Positions 9,410-18,854 are shown, counted from the first letter of the stretch. The stretch: DNA of 64,000 nucleotides from Olivibacter domesticus (GCF_900109575.1 NZ_FOAF01000003.1:124001-188000), one strand, 5' to 3'. Made by a program: numbers and translations. Notes: generated by a model not told the origin, from the sequence alone.

Positions 9410-9432
9410 CGATTTTTAACCCGTAAAAATCG
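9410..9432 (-). promoter_or_regulatory. Hairpin in the rplS leader
   Basis: A perfect 9-base stem (CGATTTTTA / TAAAAATCG) with a 5-base loop sits 20 bases before the rplS start codon in the leftward transcript. No T-run follows it on the rplS side of translation, so it looks more like a leader RNA structure than a terminator. Function is inferred only. Confidence 0.35.
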
Positions 9433-9511
9433 GACTGCAATATTAGTTATTTTATTTTGAAATTAAAAGTCTATTTTTTCTTTTTTGACGACGCTAAAAA
9501 TTCTTAGCTCA

Positions 9512-10189
9512 CTATTCGTCCAAAAGATCTGGTCTTCTCTCTTTTGTTCTAGCAAGCGCCTGTTCATATCGCCAATTTTCTATTGCTGATTGGTTCCCAC
9601 TCAACAAAATATCAGGAACAACATAACCTTTCCAATCGGCGGGCCTGGTGTAAACTGGGGCGTCCAATAACTCTCCTTGAAACGAATCAGAAAGAGCAGA
9701 GGTTTCGTCAGATAGCACTCCGGGAATTAATCGCGTAACCGCATCTACTACTATTGCCGCAGGCAACTCCCCCCCAGAAAGAACATAATCACCAACTGAA
9801 AGCTCCTTTGTTACATAGATATCTCTTATTCTTTGATCAATCCCTTTATAATGCCCACATAGAATTATTAGATTCTCTTTAAGGGCAAAACCATTAGCTA
9901 TTGATTGATTCAAGGTAACACCATCAGGAGTCATAAAAACAACTTCGTCATAGTTTCGTTCTGCTTTCAGCCCTTCTATACATGCAGCAAAAGGACCTAT
10001 TTGCATCACCATCCCACTTCCTCCGCCATACGGATAATCGTCTACACTTTTATGCTTATTCTCTGCATAATCTCTCAAATTATGAACATGAATCTCCACT
10101 AATCCTTTTTTCTGTGCTCTTTGTAAGATAGAATGCGCGAACGGACTTTCCAAAAGGCCTGGCAATACAGTAATGATATCAAACCTCAT
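9512..10189 (-). CDS. trmD: tRNA (guanine-37-N1)-methyltransferase TrmD
   Basis: A 225-residue SPOUT-class methyltransferase that makes m1G37 in tRNAs reading CNN codons and so prevents frameshifting. Knot-region motifs are visible: [12 protein letters not shown] near 53-64, [14 protein letters not shown] near 110-123, and [14 protein letters not shown] near 131-144. Length is typical of the family. It follows rimM with a 24-base gap in the conserved S16-RimM-TrmD-L19 order and acts in the cytoplasm. Confidence 0.97.
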   Translation of the reverse strand: MRFDIITVLPGLLESPFAHSILQRAQKKGLVEIHVHNLRDYAENKHKSVDDYPYGGGSGMVMQIGPFAACIEGLKAERNYDEVVFMTPDGVTLNQSIANGFALKENLIILCGHYKGIDQRIRDIYVTKELSVGDYVLSGGELPAAIVVDAVTRLIPGVLSDETSALSDSFQGELLDAPVYTRPADWKGYVVPDILLSGNQSAIENWRYEQALARTKERRPDLLDE

Positions 10190-10213
10190 ATGCTATTATA
10201 CAATTACCCAATT

Positions 10214-10735
10214 CTATTCATAAATATCTATTAAACCATCGGGAAGATCAACATGTAACATCCTTTCTTCTTCATCAATTTCGACAATAAAATCGTCATT
10301 TAATGGAAACATCAATTCCTTGAATTTATACTGCACCACGGCAATATCTTGTTGAGGAAGTTCATTTATCTCTATAATCTCTCCTAGCTCTCCGTGCTTT
10401 TTATCGTAAACAATATAACCTTTCAAATCCGTCAAATAAAATTCATCGGGATCACGAACAGGTTTTTTATCGTTTGTTAAGTATACTGATTTGCGTAATA
10501 ATTCTTTTGTTTTATCTACATGGTCAATATCTTCCAAATAAAAATACCCCGTCCTATTCTGTTGCAATTTAACTGTATCAACAAAAAAAGGCACCAATTT
10601 TTTCTCAATTTCTATAAATAACACATCAAAATCCAACCTGGAGTATTCCTCAAATTCAAAATAAATTTGAACCTCTCCCTTTAAACCCCGGGATTTACTG
10701 ATGTAACCTATATAAAAACAATTGTCAATATCCAT
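10214..10735 (-). CDS. rimM: 16S rRNA processing protein RimM
   Basis: A 173-residue 30S maturation factor that binds S19 and assists 16S rRNA head assembly. The N-terminal domain contains YIGYISKSRGLKGEVQI, and the C-terminal PRC-barrel region contains EFYLTDLKGYIVYD and FPLNDDFIVEIDEEERML. It lies between rpsP and trmD on the minus strand, as in most bacteria. A hairpin in the 120-base gap to rpsP may reduce its transcription relative to S16. Confidence 0.95.
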   Translation of the reverse strand: MDIDNCFYIGYISKSRGLKGEVQIYFEFEEYSRLDFDVLFIEIEKKLVPFFVDTVKLQQNRTGYFYLEDIDHVDKTKELLRKSVYLTNDKKPVRDPDEFYLTDLKGYIVYDKKHGELGEIIEINELPQQDIAVVQYKFKELMFPLNDDFIVEIDEEERMLHVDLPDGLIDIYE

Positions 10736-10799
10736 TACGTTCTTAATCTTTTCTAAAAGAGTTCTTCCTTAAAATATGCTCTCTTCGATATAAAAGTAA

Positions 10800-10836
10800 A
10801 ATGCCATTCAAAAGGTATTTACCTTAGAATGGCATT
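10800..10836 (-). terminator. Terminator-like hairpin between rpsP and rimM
   Basis: Inverted repeat AATGCCATTC (10800-10809) / GAATGGCATT (10827-10836), with a second nested pair AAGGTA / TACCTT. Read leftward it is followed by ATTTTACTTTT. It lies 20 bases past the rpsP stop and inside the operon, so it is probably a partial terminator or an mRNA-stabilising stem. Confidence 0.6.
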
Positions 10837-10855
10837 CATATCGATAAGAAAAATC

Positions 10856-11398
10856 TTATTCAGCGCTGTTAGCTTCTTCGCTATCGCTCTCAGAAGATGT
10901 TTCAGGAGCTTCTTCTACCGCAGCTTCTTCTGCTGCTGGCGGTGTATTTTTCGCAACAATTGCTGCTGCTCTATCTTCCTTCTTCTTAGCTTCCGCTGCT
11001 AAAGCTGCTTTTCTAAGCTCTTCTTTAGATTTCGAAAGGTTGTCTTTTTTTCCTTCGATTTTTGATTCTTTTCCAGTTAACCACTCTTCGAATCGCGTTT
11101 CAGCTGTAGCCTCGTCAAAAGCACCTTTTTTTACTCCTCCTAATAAATGCTTTTTGTAAAGCACTCCTTTATAAGAAAGAATAGCACGTGCTGTATCCGT
11201 AGGTTGTGCACCTTTATTCATCCAATCTAGCGCTTTTTCAAAGTTTAATTCAATTGTAGCTGGATTAGTGTTTGGATTATATGAACCTAAACGTTCGATG
11301 AATTTACCATCGCGAGGAGCGCGAGAATCTGCTACCACTACATGATAAAAAGGTTTTCCCTTTTTACCGAATCTTTGCAATCTGATTTTAGTTGCCAT
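10856..11398 (-). CDS. rpsP: 30S ribosomal protein S16 with long acidic C-terminal extension
   Basis: Ribosomal protein S16, needed for 30S assembly. The conserved core occupies about residues 1-85 ([20 protein letters not shown], then [11 protein letters not shown]). The protein is 180 residues against about 80-90 in most bacteria. The extra part is a Lys/Glu/Ala-rich region (about 110-150) and a tail dominated by Glu, Ala and Ser. Such extensions are common in S16 of Bacteroidota. First gene of the leftward rpsP-rimM-trmD-rplS cluster, with a good promoter at 11453-11485. Confidence 0.96.
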   Translation of the reverse strand: MATKIRLQRFGKKGKPFYHVVVADSRAPRDGKFIERLGSYNPNTNPATIELNFEKALDWMNKGAQPTDTARAILSYKGVLYKKHLLGGVKKGAFDEATAETRFEEWLTGKESKIEGKKDNLSKSKEELRKAALAAEAKKKEDRAAAIVAKNTPPAAEEAAVEEAPETSSESDSEEANSAE

Positions 11399-11452
11399 TT
11401 TTGATAATTTATGTATTCAACATATTTCCCGGAGCTTTATACTGCGGGGCTG

Positions 11453-11485
11453 CAAAGATAAATATTTCATTCCAAAAAAATCAAA
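11453..11485 (-). promoter_or_regulatory. Promoter of the rpsP operon
   Basis: On the minus strand TTTG (11482-11485) is followed after 21 bases by TATCTTTG (11453-11460), an exact match to the Bacteroidota sigma-A pattern TTTG-N(19-21)-TAnnTTTG. It lies about 55 bases before the rpsP ATG. Confidence 0.65.
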
Positions 11486-11514
11486 AATATCTCACTTATT
11501 TAACTATTAGCTCT

Positions 11515-11670
11515 TTAAGCGTGTCTCAAAAGTAAATAAATCCATAAAATTAAGATTGTTAACGCTAATATTTTACCAAAAGCTTTCTTTATTTGTACGG
11601 GCATACCCTTATAATACCACCCAAATAGCACAACAAAAAAAATTAGTAAGTAGGGTAGAAGCTTCCTCAT
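11515..11670 (-). CDS. Small two-helix membrane protein, 51 residues
   Basis: A short frame from ATG at 11670 to TAA at 11515 encodes a 51-residue protein not assigned to any family I know. It has two hydrophobic segments, about residues 4-19 (LLPYLLIFFVVLFGWYY) and 34-48 (ILALTILILWIYLLL). They are joined by a basic loop (KGMPVQIKKAFGK), so it would form a membrane hairpin with the positive loop inside. The composition is far from random for AT-rich intergenic DNA. It lies upstream of the rpsP promoter on the same strand. Coding status is inferred from this composition alone. Confidence 0.55.
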   Translation of the reverse strand: MRKLLPYLLIFFVVLFGWYYKGMPVQIKKAFGKILALTILILWIYLLLRHA

Positions 11671-11877
11671 CAATTTTTCCCCAAACCTAATATTAATTAC
11701 TCAGAATCATTAAAGATAGATCTTAATTTAACAATTTCATATTTTCTGCCCTTATTAAGCAATTAAATTGTACATTTAGAACCTGCGCACTCGTTTATTA
11801 ATAAAATTAACAACTTGCCCAAACAGACTGTTAGTTTATGAAGTTACTATGTTATTAAGCAAATCAAAGAATATATC

Positions 11878-14058
11878 GTGAGTAAAACTATTATTGTATC
11901 AAATCGCTTACCAGTTAAAATCACCGAAGAAAATGGCACCTTATCCTTTATACCAAGTGAGGGCGGACTCGCTACAGGATTAGGCTCTATCTATAAAGAG
12001 GGTAATAACATTTGGCTAGGTTGGCCCGGAATAAATATTGAAGATCTCGCCAAACAAAATGAAATTCGGGAGCAACTAAAAGCGATGAACTTAATCCCGA
12101 TCTTCTTAGATGAAGAGGAGATTAAACGCTACTACGAGGGTTTCAGCAATGAAGTGCTATGGCCCATCTTTCATTACTTATCAACATACGCCAATTATGA
12201 TTATCAGAATTGGCTATCATATGTTCAGGTAAATCAAAAATTTGCTGATGCTATCCTTAGCTCCCTCGAGCCTGGAGATACGGTTTGGGTCCATGATTAT
12301 CAACTATTACTCGTTCCGGGGTTGGTCCGACTTAAACAACCAGAAGTTTCTATTGCTTTTTTTAATCATATCCCCTTTCCTTCTCAAGAACTATTTAGGC
12401 TCATTCCTTGGCGGAAAGAATTGTTATTAGGAATGCTGGGGGCAGATCTCATTGGTTTTCATACATTTGATGATGTTCGACATTTTTTAAGTGCGGCCAC
12501 TCATTTGCTTTCTATTCACACAGATGCCAATCGATTGAGAGTAGAAAACAGGATTGTTTTGGCCGAACCATTCCCTATGGGAATGGATAGTGACAAATTT
12601 TCCAAACTGGGCGCAAATCCCGAAGTAATTGAACATATAAATTCCTTTCGGCAGAATTTTGAAGGGAAACGAATTATTTTGTCTATCGATCGCTTGGATT
12701 ATAGTAAAGGAATCATACAGCGCCTGAATGCTTTTGAGTTACTGTTGGAAAAAAACTCCGAGTACATCGAAAAAATTATTCTTTATATGATTGTTGTTCC
12801 CTCAAGAGATACAGTGCCTCAATACAAACTACTTAAAGATGAAATTGATCGCTTGGTTGGCAATATCAATGCACGCTTTAGAACATTTGAATGGCATCCC
12901 ATAGCTTACTTCTATCATGGATATCCCATTGAAATTATTTCTGCCCTTTATAACATAGCAGACGTATGCCTTGTTACACCTATGCGGGATGGTATGAATC
13001 TCGTAAGCAAAGAATACGTGGCCAGTAGAAATGACAATACCGGTGTACTGATATTAAGTGAACTGGCAGGTGCATCAAAAGAACTGAACGATGCCCTTCT
13101 AGTAAATCCAAACAATATTAGTGAAATCAGAAAGGCCTTAATTACAGCACTGAACATGCCTGAGGAAGAGATGAGAGAAAGGATGAAGGCGATGAGAAAT
13201 GTCGTATTTAAGTTCAATATAAAACATTGGGTAAAGATTTTTATGAATCGCTTGGAAGACGTAAAAAGAATACAACGCAACTCCATGGCAAACCTTGTTA
13301 AATCGTCTATTAAACAAACGATCCAAGAAAGGTACCAAAATTCCACGAACAGGTTATTACTTTTTGATTACGATGGAACACTTGTTGGTTTCAAAAAAGA
13401 AATAGATGACGCCTCACCGGATAATGAACTCTATGCGCTTTTAGATCAATTCGTTGCTGATAAAAAAAATACCCTTGTTATTATTAGCGGAAGAAAGCAC
13501 ATAACCTTAGAAAAATGGTTTGGTAATAAAAAATACGAATTAATTGCAGAACATGGGGCTTGGAAAAAACTTCCAAATGGCTTATGGGAGCAACTTCCCG
13601 GTTTGTCAACAAATTGGAAAGACGAAGTATGGAAGTTGATGGAGACTTATACAGATAAGACACCGGGCTCGTTTATTGAAGAGAAAACGTATTCATTAGC
13701 CTGGCATTATAGAAAAGTACAAAAGGGCTTGGGTGCTCTAAGAGCAAATGAGTTAATGGATAATCTACAATATCATCTCAACACCTTTGGTTTAAAAATG
13801 CTTGATGGCGATAAGGTGGTTGAGGTCAAAAACGCGGATGTAAATAAAGGCCGGGCAACTTTAAACGTGTTACATGATACAACCTTTGATTTTATTATCT
13901 CTATAGGCGATGATCGAACCGACGAAGATACTTTTAAAGCCCTTCCTTCTTCTGCCATCACCATTAAAGTAGGAAGTAACGTTTCAGCAGCAAAGTACTA
14001 TCTAGAAAATCAGGAAGATGTAAGGGATTTATTACGATCCCTTCTTCAGGAAAAATAG
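11878..14058 (+). CDS. otsAB: Bifunctional trehalose-6-phosphate synthase / trehalose-6-phosphatase
   Basis: A 726-residue fusion making trehalose in two steps: UDP-glucose plus glucose-6-phosphate to trehalose-6-phosphate, then dephosphorylation. Residues 1 to about 460 are a GT20 synthase (IIVSNRLPV at the start, WVHDYQLLLVPG, a later SIDRLDYSKGI and TPMRDGMNLV). About 485-726 is a HAD phosphatase with the nucleophile motif DYDGT at 497-501 and IGDDRTDEDTF near 680. Translation starts with GTG at 11878; no better ATG precedes the conserved N-terminus. The 3' end overlaps the convergent GH15 gene by 13 bases. Trehalose is a stress protectant; pairing with GH15 suggests both synthesis and turnover are encoded here. 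Confidence 0.95.
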   Translation: MSKTIIVSNRLPVKITEENGTLSFIPSEGGLATGLGSIYKEGNNIWLGWPGINIEDLAKQNEIREQLKAMNLIPIFLDEEEIKRYYEGFSNEVLWPIFHYLSTYANYDYQNWLSYVQVNQKFADAILSSLEPGDTVWVHDYQLLLVPGLVRLKQPEVSIAFFNHIPFPSQELFRLIPWRKELLLGMLGADLIGFHTFDDVRHFLSAATHLLSIHTDANRLRVENRIVLAEPFPMGMDSDKFSKLGANPEVIEHINSFRQNFEGKRIILSIDRLDYSKGIIQRLNAFELLLEKNSEYIEKIILYMIVVPSRDTVPQYKLLKDEIDRLVGNINARFRTFEWHPIAYFYHGYPIEIISALYNIADVCLVTPMRDGMNLVSKEYVASRNDNTGVLILSELAGASKELNDALLVNPNNISEIRKALITALNMPEEEMRERMKAMRNVVFKFNIKHWVKIFMNRLEDVKRIQRNSMANLVKSSIKQTIQERYQNSTNRLLLFDYDGTLVGFKKEIDDASPDNELYALLDQFVADKKNTLVIISGRKHITLEKWFGNKKYELIAEHGAWKKLPNGLWEQLPGLSTNWKDEVWKLMETYTDKTPGSFIEEKTYSLAWHYRKVQKGLGALRANELMDNLQYHLNTFGLKMLDGDKVVEVKNADVNKGRATLNVLHDTTFDFIISIGDDRTDEDTFKALPSSAITIKVGSNVSAAKYYLENQEDVRDLLRSLLQEK

Positions 14059-15851
14059 CCTTCTTCGTCTATTAGGAACCGAGGGGTTCCTAATTTTGCC
14101 GAAATTCGATACACTGCATTTACGAGTCCAACATGACTATATGCTTGTGGAAAATTACCCCACTGATCTCCATTGGTTGCGTCAATATCTTCACTAAAAA
14201 GCGATAAATGGTTTGCATATGGCAATAAGTTCTCAAGGGTATCAATGGCATCCTTTGTCCTTCCAACGCATGCTAGCGCTTCTACATACCAAAACGCACA
14301 AATTAAAAAGGTAGATTTTGGTTTACCAAAATCATCCGCATGTAAATACCGGTAAAACAATCCATTTTCAGTTCTTAGCTCTCTTTCCAGGGCTGTTAAA
14401 TGATCCCTAGCTCTTTCTGAATTCGGATCCAAATAATTCATTATAATCAACTGCAAAGTGCTTGCATCAAGATGCTTACTACCTACAGCATGTGTATAAA
14501 CTTTTCGTTCTGGGTCATAGCAGTCTTCAATATGTTGAGCGGCACGATCTATCAATGCTTTAGCTCTGTTCTCTAAAGAAGGTGCTCCTATTTTTTTTGC
14601 AATGCGCAATGCGGCCTTAGCTCCAGCCCATTGGAAGAGGTTGGTGTAACAATGAAAATTAGCAAAATTTCTGAATTCCCAAATTCCAGCATCTTTTTCA
14701 TCGATCGTCTGTTCAATCTTTTCTATAATCATTTCCAGCCATTTCGATGAATGGCTTTGCTCTTTAGCAACAAACCTACTATCCGTGTATAACGGTAATA
14801 TTGAGAGTAATACCTGACCATACACATCGTTTTGAATATGTTCATAGGCCTGGTTACCTAATCGAACAGGCTTATTTCCTTCATACCCGGCTAAATGGCT
14901 CAGCTCCTCCTCAATTAATTCCTTTTTCCCAGTAATGCTGTAAAGTGGTTGGTATCTTCCCGTTTCATTAGCGGAAATGTTGGCAATAAATTCCGAATAA
15001 TGTTCCATTTCCTCAAATTGCCCGATTCGTAATAAAGAGGCAAGCACATAATAACTATCTCTAATCCAACAGTACCTGTAATCCCAGTTTCTGCCACTAC
15101 CCGGAGATTCCGGTAAGCTGGACGTACTTGCCGCTATAAATGCACCTGTGTCTTCATATTGATGTAATTTAAGGGCTAAAGCAGAACGAATTACAACATC
15201 CTGATAAAATGGAGATATGGTTGTGTGCTTTATCCAAGTACGCCAGTAATTTATCGTTTGCCTTAAAAACACTTCTACTGTTTTCTCAAGAGGTGCCTCC
15301 ATCGGCTCTCCATAAGTCAGAATTAAATATTTAGTGTCATGAAGCACATACGTTCCTTCTTCAAAAAAATGACTTATTGGAACATTTGTGGTAAGGCGCA
15401 TTTTATCAGTGCCCCCTGTAAACTCAACATGGTTACTTCCTCTATGCCTTCCTTGTCCCGTTCGTCCATAGTCTGTCACCGGATAACAACGCATCCGTAC
15501 CCTTGGTTCTCCACTAACCCGCTCTACTTTCCTGATTAACATTAAGGGTTTAAAATAACGATCATATTGATTAAAGCGAGGAGCAAAATCTGTCACTTTA
15601 TAAACGCCCTCTTTATTGCTGATGGTTGTCTCAATGATATTAGTATTTGGTAGATACCGCTGTTCCGATGTAAACTCGCCGTCTGGAAGGATTGAAAATT
15701 CACCTCCTTTTTCTTTATCTAGCTTACTGCCAAAAACGAAAGAACTATCAAATGAAGGCCAACATAGCCACGAGATATTTGTGTTTTTTTGTACATGCGC
15801 AATATAGGCACAATTCCCTATTATTCCACTTTGGTAAGTGTGTCTATCCAT
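14046..15851 (-). CDS. Glycoside hydrolase family 15 protein (trehalase/glucoamylase-like)
   Basis: A 601-residue (alpha/alpha)6-barrel hydrolase of family GH15, which includes glucoamylases, glucodextranases and bacterial trehalases. Visible family motifs are GNCAYIAHV and ISWLCWPSFDS near the start, SGRNWDYRYCWIRDSYY near 251-267, and the C-terminal ATNGDQWGNFPQAYSHVGLVNA. There is no signal peptide, which argues for a cytoplasmic substrate. It faces the fused OtsAB gene and overlaps it by 13 bases. That placement, together with known GH15 trehalases in actinobacteria, makes intracellular trehalose the likely substrate. A related glucoside cannot be excluded. Confidence 0.88.
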   Translation of the reverse strand: MDRHTYQSGIIGNCAYIAHVQKNTNISWLCWPSFDSSFVFGSKLDKEKGGEFSILPDGEFTSEQRYLPNTNIIETTISNKEGVYKVTDFAPRFNQYDRYFKPLMLIRKVERVSGEPRVRMRCYPVTDYGRTGQGRHRGSNHVEFTGGTDKMRLTTNVPISHFFEEGTYVLHDTKYLILTYGEPMEAPLEKTVEVFLRQTINYWRTWIKHTTISPFYQDVVIRSALALKLHQYEDTGAFIAASTSSLPESPGSGRNWDYRYCWIRDSYYVLASLLRIGQFEEMEHYSEFIANISANETGRYQPLYSITGKKELIEEELSHLAGYEGNKPVRLGNQAYEHIQNDVYGQVLLSILPLYTDSRFVAKEQSHSSKWLEMIIEKIEQTIDEKDAGIWEFRNFANFHCYTNLFQWAGAKAALRIAKKIGAPSLENRAKALIDRAAQHIEDCYDPERKVYTHAVGSKHLDASTLQLIIMNYLDPNSERARDHLTALERELRTENGLFYRYLHADDFGKPKSTFLICAFWYVEALACVGRTKDAIDTLENLLPYANHLSLFSEDIDATNGDQWGNFPQAYSHVGLVNAVYRISAKLGTPRFLIDEEGYFS

Positions 15852-15897
15852 TCTTTAAATATTTTCTCCTTTACAACAACAAAGAGCGGTCTTGTGT

Positions 15898-16788
15898 TTA
15901 ATGATTCTTTAATTCGTCAATATTAGTTCGATCTAAAAATAACGATTTTTTTGTGGATGGAATAAGATTTAGCGATAAAGCTTTCTCAAACAGAACCTGA
16001 ACAGCCTGTTTTCCTTCCTCTCCTAAATCTATTGAATACTTATTTACATATAAACCGATGTGTTTATACATCACCTCCTCACTCATTTCTTGCGCATGTT
16101 TACGAATAAAATCAATTCCTGATTTGGGGTGTTTAAAAGCATACTCAACACTTTTTTTTAAAACGCGATTTACTTTAGCTTTTACTTCATCACTTAAGTT
16201 CCGCCTGATCACAATTCCTCCTAAGGGAATAGGACATCCTGTTTCTTTTTCCCAGAAATCACCTAAATCCATTACTTTGATAAGTCCTTTATCCTGATAG
16301 GTAAATCTATTTTCATGAATAATCAGACCCAGGTCAACCTCATTGTTTAGCAAAGCAGGTTCAATTTCCGAAAAAACTTTAAGCACCTTGTTTTGTAGCT
16401 TTGGAAAAGCAAGACCTAATAAAAAATTCGCTGTGGTATATTCTCCCGGTATCGCAACACGTAGACCTAAATTTATATCTTCTTCTCTACTCTTGAGGGT
16501 AGCCTCCAATATTTCCTTATTTTTACATATAAGTAAGGGGCCTACACCGAAGCCTAGCGCGCTTCCGGCATCAAGTAAAACATAGTTTTCAATAGTATAA
16601 GCATAGGCATGAAAACTTAATTTACTAATATCAAGCTCCTCATTAAACGTTTTCTGGTTTAATGTCTCCACATCTTCATAAGACACGTCAAAAGATAATC
16701 CCTCCGTATCAATTTTCTGGTGAATCATCGCATCAAAAATAAAAGTATCGTTCGGACAGGGAGAAAAACCTAATGTCAATTTCATCAA
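15898..16788 (-). CDS. mqnD: 1,4-dihydroxy-6-naphthoate synthase (MqnD)
   Basis: A 296-residue enzyme of the futalosine route to menaquinone, converting cyclic dehypoxanthine futalosine to 1,4-dihydroxy-6-naphthoate. It has a periplasmic-binding-protein-like fold without a signal peptide. Family motifs include GFSPCPNDTFIFDAM at the N-terminus, ISKLSFHAYAY near residues 54-64, LGLIIHENRFTY near 152-163 and GCPIPLGGI near 184-192. MqnB lies upstream on the same strand, confirming the pathway. ATGs at 16788 and 16785 are both possible starts. It is separated from mqnB by 207 bases, so it may have its own promoter. Confidence 0.95.
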   Translation of the reverse strand: MMKLTLGFSPCPNDTFIFDAMIHQKIDTEGLSFDVSYEDVETLNQKTFNEELDISKLSFHAYAYTIENYVLLDAGSALGFGVGPLLICKNKEILEATLKSREEDINLGLRVAIPGEYTTANFLLGLAFPKLQNKVLKVFSEIEPALLNNEVDLGLIIHENRFTYQDKGLIKVMDLGDFWEKETGCPIPLGGIVIRRNLSDEVKAKVNRVLKKSVEYAFKHPKSGIDFIRKHAQEMSEEVMYKHIGLYVNKYSIDLGEEGKQAVQVLFEKALSLNLIPSTKKSLFLDRTNIDELKNH

Positions 16789-16995
16789 TATAACGTTTTA
16801 TTTGTATAGAAGTCCCCTTTTTCAGAGGCTTGTAACGGGAAGCCCATTTAGTAAAAACTAAATAGCAGCATATGGCTATAGCTCCAGTCAAACAAATGTA
16901 TAGGAATCGTTCTAAGTTTTTTTAGTTAAAATGTCATTTTTAGCTCAAAAAAGATCTAACGCAAAAAACATCTAGCATTGGAAATCATTGTGCTA

Positions 16996-17622
16996 TTAAT
17001 TCAGCCATTGATCCATATTCTCGATAAGCCAGTCGTTCAAGTTTTTAACCGCAAGCCCAATTTTCCAATTTTCCTTATTCCTCTTTTCAACGTAATTAGA
17101 AATACTTCTTACTTGGGCACAAGGTAGTTCAAATTGCTCACATGCGTAGTAAAAGGCAGCTCCCTCCATGCTTTCAATATGAGCAGATAGCCTACCCTTG
17201 ATAGCGCTTATAGATCGTTCATTACCATGTACTTTGTTCACGGTTATACCGGTAACTTTTTTCAGTTGATTTTTCAAGTCGTTCTTTTCCCCAGAGATGG
17301 CGCGAAAGACTGATTTTCCAAATCCTAGATCCTCGATGGTCAAAAAAGAGTCATCGTCTTCCGCACCAAGTTCAGCCAAACAATCCTCCTCTACATAAAC
17401 AACCTCACCCAGCGTCATTTCTTTGGAGATTGCACCGGCAATCCCCACATTAAGTGCAAAGTCATACCTAGATTGTGCCAACTTCCTTCCCATAGAAAAA
17501 GCCGTCGAAACCATCCCTACTCCCGTAATCAGAATATCAAGGGCTTTGCCCTCACGATCATACATGGAAAGGAATGGACTGATTTCTTCCGCAGTAGCGG
17601 CAACTAATAAGCATCGATTCAT
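16996..17622 (-). CDS. mqnB: Futalosine hydrolase (MqnB)
   Basis: A 208-residue nucleoside hydrolase of the phosphorylase/5'-methylthioadenosine-nucleosidase fold that splits futalosine to hypoxanthine and dehypoxanthine futalosine in menaquinone synthesis. Seen motifs are ITGVGMVSTAFSMG, LNVGIAGAI and the purine-site segment MEGAAFYYACE with VRSISNYVE. Length is normal. It is followed leftward by mqnD, which supports futalosine hydrolase over the related MTA/SAH nucleosidase. It is divergent from queD with 162 bases between. Confidence 0.93.
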   Translation of the reverse strand: MNRCLLVAATAEEISPFLSMYDREGKALDILITGVGMVSTAFSMGRKLAQSRYDFALNVGIAGAISKEMTLGEVVYVEEDCLAELGAEDDDSFLTIEDLGFGKSVFRAISGEKNDLKNQLKKVTGITVNKVHGNERSISAIKGRLSAHIESMEGAAFYYACEQFELPCAQVRSISNYVEKRNKENWKIGLAVKNLNDWLIENMDQWLN

Positions 17623-17759
17623 AGTAATAAAAGGACAATATAAACATTTCTATCAAAATAAAGGATTACGATGGCGAGGAAGCTGCGTAGCTGCTTTATG
17701 TTTGACATTATTTTAACGTGTAATGACCTTAAAGCCTAAAATGTTAAAATTATTAAGCT

Positions 17760-17767
17760 TATCTTTG
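17760..17767 (+). promoter_or_regulatory. -7 promoter box upstream of queD
   Basis: TATCTTTG matches TAnnTTTG exactly and lies 17 bases before the queD ATG. No clear TTTG lies at the usual upstream spacing. Confidence 0.5.
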
Positions 17768-17784
17768 CGGGCTAATTCATTGTT

Positions 17785-18198
17785 ATGATTTATATTACAC
17801 GTAGAGAACGTTTTAGCGCGGCACATAAATTATACCGCGATGATTGGAGCTTGGAAGAAAATGAGGCAGCTTTCGGGAAATGCAGTAACCCTAACTGGCA
17901 TGGCCATAACTATGAGCTTTTTGTAACTGTTAAAGGAGAAATAGATCCAATAACTGGCTTTGTAATTGATTTAAGAGCACTCAAGACTATCATTCTAAAC
18001 CACGTAATCGATAAAATAGACCATCGAAATGTTAACTTAGATGTAGATTTCATGCTAGGTAAAATGGCATCAACTGAGGTACTTGCCGTTGAGATATTTA
18101 ATCAGCTAAAAGATCCCATTCAAGCCGAAGGTGCGATTCTTCATGCTATAAAATTACAAGAAACTGAAAACAATTCTGTTGAATATTTTGGCAACTAA
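17785..18198 (+). CDS. queD: 6-carboxytetrahydropterin synthase (QueD/PTPS family)
   Basis: A 137-residue member of the 6-pyruvoyltetrahydropterin synthase family. Zinc ligands are His14 (SAAHKL), His39 and His41 (NWHGHNY), and the nucleophile position is Cys33 (GKCSNPN). Most bacterial members make 6-carboxytetrahydropterin from dihydroneopterin triphosphate for queuosine. folE, which supplies that substrate, follows after 11 bases, so the two act in sequence. A 6-pyruvoyl product for tetrahydrobiopterin cannot be excluded, since no queC or queE lies nearby. Confidence 0.88.
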   Translation: MIYITRRERFSAAHKLYRDDWSLEENEAAFGKCSNPNWHGHNYELFVTVKGEIDPITGFVIDLRALKTIILNHVIDKIDHRNVNLDVDFMLGKMASTEVLAVEIFNQLKDPIQAEGAILHAIKLQETENNSVEYFGN

Positions 18199-18209
18199 AT
18201 CAACATCAA

Positions 18210-18854
18210 ATGAACGTTACAAATAATGATGCGCTATATGACGATGATGAACAATTAGACGGATATATCAAAATTGATCGATATAATACCGACAAAGTAG
18301 AAAGTATTGCTCATCATTATCATGATATTTTAGATAAATTAGGAGAAAACCCTAATAGACAAGGTCTCTTGAAAACCCCTGAGAGAGTAGCGAAAGCTTT
18401 ACAATATTTAACCCACGGTTATGATCTAGACCCCGCTGCCATTCTAAAAAGTGCTATGTTCGAAGAGGATTACAGCCAAATGGTTGTAGTAAAAGATATT
18501 GAAGTATACTCCATGTGCGAACACCATATGCTGCCTTTTTTTGGCAAGGCGCATATTGCCTATATCCCTAACGGACACATTGTAGGGCTTAGCAAAATTC
18601 CGCGTGTTGTAGATGCTTTTGCACGTCGTTTACAAGTACAGGAACGGTTAACGAACGAAATTAGAGATTGTATACAAGAAACATTAAACCCTGCTGGAGT
18701 AGCCGTTGTAATGGAATGTAAACATTTATGTATGGCCATGCGTGGAATCCAAAAACAAAATTCCGTAACAACAACCTCCGCTTTTACGGGAGAGTTTGCA
18801 CATGAACGCACAAGAGCAGAGTTCTTACGATTAATTACAGCAAGTTTAGACTAA
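18210..18854 (+). CDS. folE: GTP cyclohydrolase I
   Basis: A 214-residue homodecameric enzyme that opens GTP to 7,8-dihydroneopterin triphosphate, the first step to folate and queuosine. The zinc and active-site segment [20 protein letters not shown], the [20 protein letters not shown] helix and [12 protein letters not shown] are intact. The N-terminus has an acidic extension of about 25 residues. It lies between queD and fabD in a rightward run with short gaps. Confidence 0.97.
   Translation: MNVTNNDALYDDDEQLDGYIKIDRYNTDKVESIAHHYHDILDKLGENPNRQGLLKTPERVAKALQYLTHGYDLDPAAILKSAMFEEDYSQMVVVKDIEVYSMCEHHMLPFFGKAHIAYIPNGHIVGLSKIPRVVDAFARRLQVQERLTNEIRDCIQETLNPAGVAVVMECKHLCMAMRGIQKQNSVTTTSAFTGEFAHERTRAEFLRLITASLD

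Noticed and set aside
11183-11192. CACGTG palindrome AGCACGTGCT inside rpsP
   Set aside because: It shares only the central six bases with parS; the required GTTT/AAAC flanks are missing. The same applies to CACGTG at 3052-3057.
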